Positions 45,383 through 53,741 of a stretch of 64,000 bases of DNA are shown here, piece by piece. Position 1 is the first letter of the stretch. Each line of letters starts with the position of its first letter. The stretch is from Serinicoccus chungangensis (GTDB lineage Bacteria; Actinomycetota; Actinomycetes; Actinomycetales; Dermatophilaceae), in NCBI RefSeq assembly GCF_006337125.1, contig NZ_CP040887.1, forward strand, positions 2,976,001-3,040,000. Direction: 5' to 3'. The notes beneath the pieces were generated by a model. The model did no database searches. It worked only from the letters and a program-made list of their open reading frames with translations, and was not told where the DNA came from. The translations under genes were made by a program, and so were the position numbers.

Positions 45383-46651
45383 TCAGTCCCGGATCATCCC
45401 TGCACCGACGGTGACGCCGGAGGCCTGGTCGATGAGGATGAACGACCCGGTGATGCGGTTCTGCTCGTAGAGGTCGACCATGAGCGGCTGCTGGACGCGC
45501 AGTCGCACCCGCCCCATCTCGTTGAGACCGATCTCCTGCGCGTCCTGGTCGCGGTGCAGCGTGTTGACGTCGAGCCGGTAGTCGATCTCCTTGACCAGCG
45601 CCTTGACGGTGCGGGTGGTGTGCTTGACCAGCAGCTTGGCGCGCGGCTTGAGCGCACCCGGCGACATCCAGCAGACCATCGCGTCGAGGTCCTGCGTCTG
45701 CTCCGGCTGGTTGTTGACGCGGGCGATCATGTCGCCGCGGCTCACGTCGACGTCGTCGGCGAGGCGCACGGTCACCGACATCGGGGGATATGCCTCGTCC
45801 ACCTGGCGGTCGAAGGCGTCGATGGCCTCGATGGTGCTCGTCATGCCGCTGGGCAGGACGATGACCTCGTCACCCGGCTTCATGACGCCCCCGGCGACCT
45901 GGCCGGCATACCCGCGGTAGTCGTGGAACTCGTCCGACTTGGGGCGGATGACGTACTGCACCGGGAAGCGGACGTCGCGCATCTCGCGGTCGGAGCCGAT
46001 GTAGACGTGCTCGAGGTGGTGCAGCAGGCTGCTGCCGCCGTACCACGGCATCTTCTCGCTGCGGGTCACGACGTTGTCGCCCTGCAGGGCCGAGATGGGG
46101 ATCACGGTGAGGTCGGGCACGTCCAGCTTGCGGACGAAGTCGGTGAACTCGGCCTCGATCCGGCGGAAGGTCTCCTCCGAGAAGTCCACCAGGTCCATCT
46201 TGTTGACCGCCAGCACGAGGTGCGGCACCCGCAGCATCGACAGGATGACCGCGTGCCGACGCGACTGCTCGGTCATGCCCTGGCGGGCGTCGACGAGCAC
46301 CAGGCCCAGGTCGGCGGTGGACGCGCCGGTCACCATGTTGCGGGTGTACTGCACGTGTCCCGGGGTGTCGGCGATGATGAACTTGCGCCGCGGGGTCGCG
46401 AAGTAGCGGTAGGCGACGTCGATGGTGATGCCCTGCTCGCGCTCGCTGCGCAGACCGTCGGTGAGCAGCGCGAGGTCGGTGTAGTCGAAGCCCTTGTCCT
46501 TCGAGGTCCGCTCGACCGACTCCAGCTGGTCCTCGAAGATCGCCTTGCTGTCCAGCAGCAGGCGCCCGATGAGGGTCGACTTGCCGTCGTCCACGGAGCC
46601 TGCGGTCGCGAAGCGCAGCAGGTCCATGCCTGTCTCGGTGCCGGTGCCCAT
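45383..46651 (-). CDS. cysN: Sulfate adenylyltransferase subunit 1 (GTPase)
   Basis: It encodes 422 residues. The GTPase P-loop GSVDDGKSTL is at about 18-27, followed by DTPGHVQYTRNM, the G3 motif, and NKMDLVDF, the G4 motif. Two beta-barrel domains follow, as in EF-Tu relatives. With CysD it makes adenosine 5'-phosphosulfate (APS) from sulfate and ATP, driven by GTP. The length is that of CysN alone, without a fused APS kinase, which agrees with the separate cysC at 47668. Its start overlaps the cysD stop by one base as TGATG. Confidence 0.95.
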   Translation of the reverse strand: MGTGTETGMDLLRFATAGSVDDGKSTLIGRLLLDSKAIFEDQLESVERTSKDKGFDYTDLALLTDGLRSEREQGITIDVAYRYFATPRRKFIIADTPGHVQYTRNMVTGASTADLGLVLVDARQGMTEQSRRHAVILSMLRVPHLVLAVNKMDLVDFSEETFRRIEAEFTDFVRKLDVPDLTVIPISALQGDNVVTRSEKMPWYGGSSLLHHLEHVYIGSDREMRDVRFPVQYVIRPKSDEFHDYRGYAGQVAGGVMKPGDEVIVLPSGMTSTIEAIDAFDRQVDEAYPPMSVTVRLADDVDVSRGDMIARVNNQPEQTQDLDAMVCWMSPGALKPRAKLLVKHTTRTVKALVKEIDYRLDVNTLHRDQDAQEIGLNEMGRVRLRVQQPLMVDLYEQNRITGSFILIDQASGVTVGAGMIRD

Positions 46652-47562
46652 CAGAAGTAGCCTTCCTTCTTGCGGTCCTCCATGGCGGCCTCGGAGAACT
46701 TGTCGTCGCCACGGGTCGCGCCGCGCTCAGTGATGCGAGAGGCCGCGACCTCCTCGATGATCTTGTCCAGGTCGTCGGCGTCCGACTCCAGGCACCCGGT
46801 CAGCGTCAGGTCGCCGACGGTGCGGAAGCGGACCTGCCGCTCGGTGACCGTCTCCCCCTCGCGCAGCGGGTTGTAGTCGCTCTCGGAGAAGAGCATGCCG
46901 TTGCGCTCGAAGACGCGACGCTGGTGGGCGAAGTAGATCGAGGGGATGTCGATCGCCTCGCGCCGGATGTAGTCCCACACGTCGAGCTCGGTCCAGTTCG
47001 ACAGCGGGAAGACCCGCATGTGCTCGCCCTCGTGGATCCGACCGTTGTAGAGGCTCCACAGCTCGGGCCGCTGGTTCTTGGGGTCCCACTGACCGAACTC
47101 GTCACGGTGGGAGTAGACCCGCTCCTTGGCGCGCGCCTTCTCCTCGTCACGGCGACCGCCACCGAAGGCGGCGGTGTAGCCCTCCTCCTCGATGGCGTTG
47201 AGCAGGGTGCCGATCTGCAGCCGGTTGCGCGGCGTCTTGCCGTCGTCGACGACGACGCCGTCCTTGATCGCCTGCTCGACCGAGGCGACGTGCAGCCGCA
47301 GACCCAGCCGCTCGACCCAGCGGTCCCGGGTCGCCAGCACCTCGGGGAAGTCGTAGCCGGTGTCCACCTGCAGCACCGGGAAGGGGACCTTGGCCGGGTA
47401 GAACGCCTTCTCCGCCAGCCGCAGCATGACGATGGAGTCCTTGCCGCCGGAGAACATCAGCACCGGCTTCTCGAACTCCGCCGCGACCTCACGGAAGACA
47501 TGGATGGACTCGGCCTCCAGCTCGTCGAGCTGGGAGAGTCGGTAGTTGCCGTCGACTGTCAC
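46651..47562 (-). CDS. cysD: Sulfate adenylyltransferase subunit 2
   Basis: It encodes 303 residues. The PP-loop SGGKDS lies at about 38-43, followed by TGYDFPEVLATRD and GGGRRDEEKARAKER, all diagnostic of CysD. It ends in DRKKEGYF, the usual CysD tail. It forms the ATP sulfurylase with CysN. The GTG at 47562 has AAAGG upstream. The gene diverges from cysC, with about 105 bases between, so the two promoters share that gap. Confidence 0.95.
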   Translation of the reverse strand: MTVDGNYRLSQLDELEAESIHVFREVAAEFEKPVLMFSGGKDSIVMLRLAEKAFYPAKVPFPVLQVDTGYDFPEVLATRDRWVERLGLRLHVASVEQAIKDGVVVDDGKTPRNRLQIGTLLNAIEEEGYTAAFGGGRRDEEKARAKERVYSHRDEFGQWDPKNQRPELWSLYNGRIHEGEHMRVFPLSNWTELDVWDYIRREAIDIPSIYFAHQRRVFERNGMLFSESDYNPLREGETVTERQVRFRTVGDLTLTGCLESDADDLDKIIEEVAASRITERGATRGDDKFSEAAMEDRKKEGYF

Positions 47563-47667
47563 TCCTGCGCCTTTCCCCTACGGATGCTGCGGGCTGCACG
47601 ATATCGGACATCGGGTCACCTTCCAGCATCGTTCCGCCGTCGACCGGTCCTGACCTAGGGTGGCGAC

Positions 47668-48741
47668 GTGACCACGCCGCCCTCCTCGTCGTCCACCTTC
47701 CCGGGAGTTCCCCTGCTGGACGACCTCGAGCTGCTGCACCACGGCCTGCTGCCCACCGGGCTCGTGGACCTGCCGGAAGGGCCCGTGGCACTCGTGGACG
47801 CCGAGGGCGTCCCGGTCGCCGACGTCGACGTCTGGGGAGACCTCTCGTGGCGCTCGCCCCGCTCCTCACGCCCCTTCGAGGGCTGGCACCTCACCACCAC
47901 GGACATCGAGCTGCCGGCCGTCCTGGTCGACGACGAGGGCTCCCTGGCCGGGCTGCCGGGGGGCACGCGCACGGTCGTCGTGCTGGCCTCGACCGACGGC
48001 GACGACAACCAGCGCGACCTCGACCTCGTCCGCACGGCCCGGACGCGGGCGCAGGAGCAGGGGTATGCCGTGCGCGTCGCCGCCGTCGGTCGCGCGGCGG
48101 CCCGGCGCGCCGACAAGGTGGCGCACCTGCAGCAGGTGCTCGGAGGTCCTGAGCAGGTCCGTGACCTCACCTCGCCTGCGGTCGAGTCGGCATACCCGGG
48201 CGGGCGGGGCGGCGTCGTCGTGCTCCTCACGGGGCTCTCCGGCTCCGGCAAGTCGACCCTGGCCCGCGCGCTGCGCGACCGCCTCGTCGAGGACGAGGGG
48301 CGCACCGTCTCCCTGCTCGACGGCGACGTCGTGCGCCGCCACCTGTCGGCGGGGCTGGGCTTCTCCCCGGAGGACCGCGAGACCAATGTCCGGCGGATCG
48401 GGTGGGTCGCCGCCGAGATCGCGCGGCACGGCGGCACCGCGATCGCCAGCCCGATCGCACCCTTCGACGGGACCCGCCGAGCGGTGCGCGCCATGGTCGA
48501 GGGGCGGGGCGGCAGGTTCGTCCTCGTCCACGTGTCGACCCCGCTCGAGGAGTGCGAGCGCCGGGACCGCAAGGGGCTGTATGCCCGGGCGCGGGCCGGG
48601 GAGATCCCGGACTTCACCGGCATCAGCTCGCCCTACGAGGCGCCCACGGACGCCACGCTGACGCTGGACACGACCGGCCGCGACGTGGACGAGCTCGTCG
48701 ACCAGATCCTGGCGGCGATCGCGCCGCCGACCACCCGCTGA
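47668..48741 (+). CDS. cysC: Adenylylsulfate kinase with an unusual N-terminal domain
   Basis: It encodes 357 residues, compared with about 200 for plain CysC. The Walker A motif GLSGSGKST is at about 189-197. LDGDVVRRHL, AGLGFSPEDRETNVRR, the RDRKGLYARARAGEI helix and the FTGISSPYEAP lid are all canonical. It phosphorylates APS to PAPS, the sulfate donor for the sulfotransferases here. The first 175 residues (LLHHGLLPTGLVDLPEG, SRPFEGWHL) are not a kinase; they may derive from the PUA-like domain of ATP sulfurylase, but I am not certain. cysQ begins 15 bases later. Confidence 0.9.
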   Translation: MTTPPSSSSTFPGVPLLDDLELLHHGLLPTGLVDLPEGPVALVDAEGVPVADVDVWGDLSWRSPRSSRPFEGWHLTTTDIELPAVLVDDEGSLAGLPGGTRTVVVLASTDGDDNQRDLDLVRTARTRAQEQGYAVRVAAVGRAAARRADKVAHLQQVLGGPEQVRDLTSPAVESAYPGGRGGVVVLLTGLSGSGKSTLARALRDRLVEDEGRTVSLLDGDVVRRHLSAGLGFSPEDRETNVRRIGWVAAEIARHGGTAIASPIAPFDGTRRAVRAMVEGRGGRFVLVHVSTPLEECERRDRKGLYARARAGEIPDFTGISSPYEAPTDATLTLDTTGRDVDELVDQILAAIAPPTTR

Positions 48742-48756
48742 CCCCGAGGACACCCC

Positions 48757-49527
48757 ATGACGACCGACGACCACAGCCTCGCCCGCGAGCTCGCCGACCT
48801 GGCCGGGGAGCGCCTGCTCGCCGTCCGCGCCGACCTCCACGCCCAGGGGGTGGAGGGACGCGAGCTCAAGGACGCCGGCGACGCGGCCTCCCAGGAGGTG
48901 CTCGCGGCCGCGCTGCGCGAGCGCGCCCCCGGGGACGCCGTGCTGAGCGAGGAGGCGGCCGACGACCACGCCCGGCTCTCGGCGGAGCGCGTGTGGATCA
49001 TCGACCCGCTCGACGGGACGCGGGAGTTCAGCGAGGTGCCCCGGGACGACTGGGCCGTGCACGTCGCGCTGTGGCAGTCCGGCGAGCTGGTGGCCGGCGC
49101 GGTCGCGCTGCCCGCGCGCGGCCTGACCTACGGCACCGACCCGCAGGCCCGGCTCGACCTGCCCCCGCGACCCGTCGGCGAGCCCCCGCTGCGGCTGGCC
49201 GTCAGCCGCTCCCGCCCCCCGGCCTTCGCCGAGGAGCTCGGCCGCACGATGGGGGCCACCACGGTCCCGATGGGCTCGGCGGGCGTCAAGGCGATGTCGG
49301 TGCTCGACGGGTCCTCAGACGCCTACGTGCACGCCGGTGGGCAGTACGAGTGGGACTCCGCCGCACCCGTGGCGGTGGCCGCGGCGCACGGCCTGCACAC
49401 GAGCCGGGTCGACGGCAGCCCGCTGGTCTACAACCGGGAGAACCCGTGGTCCCCCGACCTCGTCGTGTGCCGTCGCGAGGTCGCCGAGGAGCTGATGGCG
49501 GCGCTCGCGACGATGGACCTGGGCTGA
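48757..49527 (+). CDS. cysQ: 3'(2'),5'-bisphosphate nucleotidase
   Basis: It encodes 256 residues of the inositol-monophosphatase fold. The metal-binding motifs are VLSEEAADD near 62-70 and WIIDPLDGTREF at 80-91. QYEWDSAAPVAVA near 190 is the C-terminal metal motif. It removes PAP, the product left after sulfotransferases use PAPS, and so relieves inhibition. It is cotranscribed with cysC. The pairing of a PAPS maker and a PAP remover, with no reductase nearby, suits sulfotransferase supply. Its 3' end meets the SLC13 gene, four bases apart. Confidence 0.9.
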   Translation: MTTDDHSLARELADLAGERLLAVRADLHAQGVEGRELKDAGDAASQEVLAAALRERAPGDAVLSEEAADDHARLSAERVWIIDPLDGTREFSEVPRDDWAVHVALWQSGELVAGAVALPARGLTYGTDPQARLDLPPRPVGEPPLRLAVSRSRPPAFAEELGRTMGATTVPMGSAGVKAMSVLDGSSDAYVHAGGQYEWDSAAPVAVAAAHGLHTSRVDGSPLVYNRENPWSPDLVVCRREVAEELMAALATMDLG

Positions 49528-49531
49528 GCGC

Positions 49532-51298
49532 TCACGGCCAGATCAGCGGCGTGAGCAGCACGGTGGCGAGCACGACCATGACCGTGAGGACCCACCCCAG
49601 CCGCGCGTAGTCGGTGAACCGGTAGCCGCCCGGGCCGTAGACCATCATGTTGGTCTGGTAGCCGATCGGGGACAGGAACGACGCCGACGCCGCCACCGCG
49701 ACGGCGATGGCCGCGCCCCGCGGGTCCAGACCGACGGACTCCGCCGTGGCCACCGCCACCGGCAGCATGAGCAGGGCGGCGGCGTTGTTGGTGACCAGCT
49801 CGGTGAGCACGATGGTCGCGAGGACGAGCCCGAGCAGCACCCCCAGCGTCCCGAAGCTGCCCAGCGAGGCCACCAGCCCACCGGCGAGCGCCTGCGCCAG
49901 GCCGGACACCTGCATCGCGCTGGCCAGGCCGAAGGCCGAGGCGATGACGAGGATGACCTCCAGGTCGACCGCCCGTCTCGCCTCCTGCGCGGACAGGACG
50001 CCCGTCGCGATGAGGGCCACGGCGCCCAGCAGCGAGCCCTGCAGGATGGGCATGACCCCGAAGGCTGCCAGGCCGACCACCAGGGCGAGCACGGTGACCG
50101 GGATCCACGCGCGCGGCGTCGCGGCAGGCGGTGACCCGTCGAGGCCGGCGACGAGCAGGAAGTCGGAGTGGTCGCGCCACCGCTTCCGGAAGTCGGGGTC
50201 GGAGACCACGATGAGGGTGTCGCCGAGCCGGATGGTCTGCGCACCGAGCTTGCCGTCGACGAGGTGCCCCGAGCGGTGGATGCCGACGACCGCGGCCTGG
50301 TAGGTCGACCGGAAGTCCGACTCCCTCAGGGTGCGCCCCACCAGCGGTGACTGCGAGCCCACGACCACCTCGAAGTACTTCGCGCTCTCGCTCTGGAGGT
50401 CCAGGACGTGCTCGAGCTCGGCCGAGCGCAGCCCCGGCATGAGCTGGGCGTCGACGACCTTGCTGACCGAGCCCACGAAGTGCAGGCGGTTGCCGCCCCG
50501 CAGGACGGTGTCGGGCCGGACCGGGGCGATGACGGTGTCCCCCCGGTCCACGGACGCGAGGAACAGGCCGGGGAGGGACCGCAGCTTGGCCTCCTCCACG
50601 GTCCGACCGTCCACCTGCCCGCCGGGCTGCACGATCATCTCGATGGAGAAGCGCCGGCCCTCGCTCACCAGCTCCTCCCGCGCGGAGCGGCGGGCGGGCA
50701 GGAGTCGCGGCGCGACGGCGACGAGGACCAGCAGCCCCAGGACGGCGATGGGCAGCCCGAGCTGCCCGATCTCGAAGAAGCCGATCGGGTCCAGGCCCAG
50801 CTCGGTCATCTGCCCGGAGACGACGAGGTTCGTCGAGGTGCCGATGACGGTGAGCAGACCGCCGAGCACGGCCGCGAACGAGATCGGCATGAGGAACTTG
50901 CTTGCCGAACGGCCGTGCCGCTCGCACCAGGCCGTCACCTGCGGGATGAGCATGGCCACGATCGGGGTGTTGTTGAGCAGCGCGGACGCCCCGATGGTCG
51001 GGGTCAGCACCCTTAGCAGCGGCAGCCGGTAGGTCCCCCTGTCACCCAGGGTGCGCTGCATCACCGGGGCCAGGGCGCCGGTCTTCTCGATCCCGGCGGC
51101 GACGACGTAGAGCGCCGCCACGGTGATGGGGGCGGGGTTGGAGAAGCCGGTGAACGCCTCTGCCGGCGTGATGACCCCCAGCACGAGGAGCACGATGACC
51201 CCGCCCAGCACGACCACCCAGGGGCTGGTGCGCTGCCGCACCAGGGCCGTCAGCACCCCGATGAGGACCAGGACGGTGATCCACGCGTTGAGCGACAC
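49532..51298 (-). CDS. SLC13-family permease with two RCK-C domains, probably sulfate
   Basis: It encodes 588 residues. Several hydrophobic segments occur on either side of a hydrophilic centre at about 205-370 that contains two RCK/TrkA-C-like domains (SIEMIVQPGGQVDGRTVEEA and IRLGDTLIVVSDPDF). LLNNTPIVAMLIPQV and LVTNNAAALLMLPVAVA are the paired SLC13 hairpin motifs. Relatives include sulfate transporters of the SLT/SAC1 type. Its location beside the cys genes makes sulfate the best guess. The start is the GTG at 51298. Confidence 0.85.
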   Translation of the reverse strand: MSLNAWITVLVLIGVLTALVRQRTSPWVVVLGGVIVLLVLGVITPAEAFTGFSNPAPITVAALYVVAAGIEKTGALAPVMQRTLGDRGTYRLPLLRVLTPTIGASALLNNTPIVAMLIPQVTAWCERHGRSASKFLMPISFAAVLGGLLTVIGTSTNLVVSGQMTELGLDPIGFFEIGQLGLPIAVLGLLVLVAVAPRLLPARRSAREELVSEGRRFSIEMIVQPGGQVDGRTVEEAKLRSLPGLFLASVDRGDTVIAPVRPDTVLRGGNRLHFVGSVSKVVDAQLMPGLRSAELEHVLDLQSESAKYFEVVVGSQSPLVGRTLRESDFRSTYQAAVVGIHRSGHLVDGKLGAQTIRLGDTLIVVSDPDFRKRWRDHSDFLLVAGLDGSPPAATPRAWIPVTVLALVVGLAAFGVMPILQGSLLGAVALIATGVLSAQEARRAVDLEVILVIASAFGLASAMQVSGLAQALAGGLVASLGSFGTLGVLLGLVLATIVLTELVTNNAAALLMLPVAVATAESVGLDPRGAAIAVAVAASASFLSPIGYQTNMMVYGPGGYRFTDYARLGWVLTVMVVLATVLLTPLIWP

Positions 51299-51490
51299 CG
51301 TTCACGACCTCTCTCTCGACCCCAAGATCTTGCGGGCTGCTTGCGCTTTCACAAAATCCTCGTCTTGCCTCGCCACAGCAGACAACTCGCGTCACACGGC
51401 CTCGGCTACCAGGTTAGTGTCAGGGAGGCGCTTCGTGAGGCGCCGAGCAAGCAGTGTCCCGTGTGTAGTCCCGTGAAGGAACTCTTTCCC

Positions 51491-52885
51491 ATGCTCCAGA
51501 CATCGTCGTCATGCCCACGCACCCCGACGTGGCTCTTCCTCTGGCTCATCACCGCGATGGTGGCCACTCTCGGTCTGACCGTCCTGCCCACCACAGCCCA
51601 GGCCGCCGGCCTGGTGGAGAACTCTTCCTTCGACGAGGGCACTCGTCATTGGCGCACCAACGGGGACGCCGAGGTGCTCAAGGTGGAGAGCATCTCCGGC
51701 GACCCGGCCGCGGTGCTGACCTCGACGACCGAGCGTCACACCGTGCTCAACGACGTCGTGAACTCCGTGTCGGACACCGGCCAGGCCGGCACGACCTACC
51801 GGCTGTCCGCACGGGTGCGAGGCACGACCGGGACCGACGGCGCACTCCGCCTGCGGGAGGTGTCCGGTCAGGGCACCGTCGAGCACGAGACGTCGTTCGA
51901 CCTCACCGGCACCTGGCAGCCGGTGAGCCTGGACGTCACGACCACCCGGGCCAACGCGAGCCTGGACATCAACGTCGTCGCCTGGGACCTGCCCGCCGGC
52001 GATCGGCTCGTCGTCGACGACGTGACCCTGGCGACGGTGACCGCATCGCCCTCCCCCACCCCTGAGCCCTGCTCCGGCACGGTGCCGTCCGGCACCGAGT
52101 TCGGGGCCTCGATGACCACCTCGGGCATCAGTGCAGAGGACTCCCTGGACCGCCTCGACGATGCCTTCGGGAAGCTGCCCGTCGTGCGGGTGTTCGACCC
52201 CGACCTGCCCTTCGACTGGAGTCACCAGCGCAACGACCTGCTCGCAGGGCGGACGATGGTCATGTCCTTCCGCCCCATGCCCCAGGAGGTCCTGTCCGGC
52301 CAGCACGACGCCTTCTTCCGCCGGTGGTTCGCCGAGGCACCTGAGGACCGGACCATCTACTGGTCGTACATCCACGAGCCCGAGCCGCTCATCCGCAACG
52401 GCCGCTTCACCGCGACGCAGTACCGCCAGGCCTGGCGACGGATCGAGGCCATCGCGGACCAGGCGTGCAAGCCCAACATGTTCGCCACCCTCATCCTGAC
52501 GGGGTGGACGGCCACGCCGGCCTCCGGTCGGGACTACCGGGACTACGACGCCGGTCGCGATGTCATCGACGTGCTGGCCTGGGACCCCTACAACGGAGCC
52601 TCGGACCCGGACCGCGACTACTACTCCCCCGTCTCGACCTTCATGGCGCCGGCGGTGGAGACCTCGGTCGCGGACGGTCGCCCGTGGGGCATCGCCGAGA
52701 CCGGCAGCCGCCTGGTCCCGGGTGACGACGGCCGGGGCCGGGCGGCGTGGTTGCGTTCGGTGGCCGAGTACGCCATCGCCAACGACGCACAGTTCGTCAC
52801 CTACTTCCAGTCCACCCGTGACGGCGACTGGCGCCTCAACGACCCGTACTCGCGGGCCGTCTGGCGCGACTACGTCGCCCGCTGA
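51491..52885 (+). CDS. Secreted glycoside hydrolase, GH26-like, with N-terminal CBM
   Basis: It encodes 464 residues. A signal peptide (WLFLWLITAMVATLG) ends near TTAQAAG. Residues 38-185 form a carbohydrate-binding beta-sandwich starting LVENSSFDEGTRHW. After a SPSPTPEP linker, a barrel domain carries candidate acid/base Glu296 in SYIHEPE and nucleophile Glu403 in GIAETGS, as in GH26 enzymes such as beta-mannanase. An in-frame GTG at 51473 could also start the gene, but AAGGA suits the ATG better. It may trim the exported polysaccharide. A strong bidirectional terminator follows. Confidence 0.75.
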   Translation: MLQTSSSCPRTPTWLFLWLITAMVATLGLTVLPTTAQAAGLVENSSFDEGTRHWRTNGDAEVLKVESISGDPAAVLTSTTERHTVLNDVVNSVSDTGQAGTTYRLSARVRGTTGTDGALRLREVSGQGTVEHETSFDLTGTWQPVSLDVTTTRANASLDINVVAWDLPAGDRLVVDDVTLATVTASPSPTPEPCSGTVPSGTEFGASMTTSGISAEDSLDRLDDAFGKLPVVRVFDPDLPFDWSHQRNDLLAGRTMVMSFRPMPQEVLSGQHDAFFRRWFAEAPEDRTIYWSYIHEPEPLIRNGRFTATQYRQAWRRIEAIADQACKPNMFATLILTGWTATPASGRDYRDYDAGRDVIDVLAWDPYNGASDPDRDYYSPVSTFMAPAVETSVADGRPWGIAETGSRLVPGDDGRGRAAWLRSVAEYAIANDAQFVTYFQSTRDGDWRLNDPYSRAVWRDYVAR

Positions 52886-52893
52886 CGTCTGAC

Positions 52894-52934
52894 CAGCGGC
52901 GCCGCCCGGCCCATGAGGCCGGGCGGCGCCGCTG
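52894..52934. terminator. Strong bidirectional terminator
   Basis: A perfect 18-base inverted repeat (52894-52911 and 52917-52934) surrounds the five-base loop CATGA. It lies between two convergent genes, nine bases after the GH26-like stop and ten before the stop of the next gene, and can serve both. It has no U-tract, but the stem is very GC-rich. Confidence 0.85.
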
Positions 52935-52944
52935 CCGTCGGGGC

Positions 52945-53631
52945 TCAGCAGGAGATGTCGTCCTCGAAGGTCTGGGCGACCGCGACCCATCGACCGTCGA
53001 CGAACTCCATCTCGTAGACGCTCCGGACCCGCTGCTCGGCATCCGGGTCGGTGAGCGACTCGCCGTTGGCGTCCAGGCGGGTGACCTGCGCGTAGTCCAG
53101 GCACACCTCGATGCGCGCCGTCGGGGGCTCCGCCTCGTCGTCGACCTCGAGGAGGGCGGAGTCGACGAGCTCGGGCGAACCCTCCTGCGTCCACCCGTTC
53201 TCGGTGTACTCCAGCACGGACGCCTCGAGGTCCGCCAGCAGGTCGCCTCCGGTCGCCGAGACCACGGCGTCCCAGTCGACCTCGGAGGGCACGCTCAACG
53301 CCTCGCTGCTCACCTCGACGACCGGATCCACGAGCTCCGACGCCACCTCGTCGTCGACCTGCGCGGGCTCCGCCGTGGCAGCGATGTCGTCCTGCGGCGT
53401 GGCACCCTCCGCGGTGGTCACCGGGCCCTCGGTGACAGCCTCGCCGTCATCGGTGGTCTGCGCCGCATCGGTCTCGGTGGGGTCGGACTCCGCGCTCACC
53501 CCCGACGTCGCCTGCTCCAGGGACGCGGAGTCCTCCGGGTCCGGACCTGCCCCTCCGCGCAGCAGCACCCAGACCAGCGCACCACCGAGCAGCGCGACGA
53601 CGACCACGACGAGCAACGGACGACCACGCAT
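52945..53631 (-). CDS. Membrane-anchored or secreted protein of unknown function
   Basis: It encodes 228 residues. A single N-terminal hydrophobic segment (LLVVVVVALLGGALVWVLL) is followed by about 70 acidic, Thr-rich, disordered residues and then a domain of about 110 residues (SEVDWDAVVSATGGDLL, RIEVCLDYAQVTRLDANG) with two cysteines, one at the C-terminus. The last domain resembles small beta-sheet lipid- or sugar-binding folds, but I cannot name a family. It probably faces outward, held by the N-terminal helix. Confidence 0.72.
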   Translation of the reverse strand: MRGRPLLVVVVVALLGGALVWVLLRGGAGPDPEDSASLEQATSGVSAESDPTETDAAQTTDDGEAVTEGPVTTAEGATPQDDIAATAEPAQVDDEVASELVDPVVEVSSEALSVPSEVDWDAVVSATGGDLLADLEASVLEYTENGWTQEGSPELVDSALLEVDDEAEPPTARIEVCLDYAQVTRLDANGESLTDPDAEQRVRSVYEMEFVDGRWVAVAQTFEDDISC

Positions 53632-53741
53632 GCCTGACTCCTAGGATCCCGGGTCTCGTACCCTACTCTCGTGGCTCCGGGCGGCAGCCGCCCTCCGTGC
53701 CCGCCCACCGACCTTCGACGCGCTGTCAGAACGGGTTCTCC

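Noticed and set aside
45368..46660. A 430-codon plus-strand frame opposite cysN
   Set aside because: CysN motifs are unmistakable on the minus strand; the other frame is a mirror of its codon bias.
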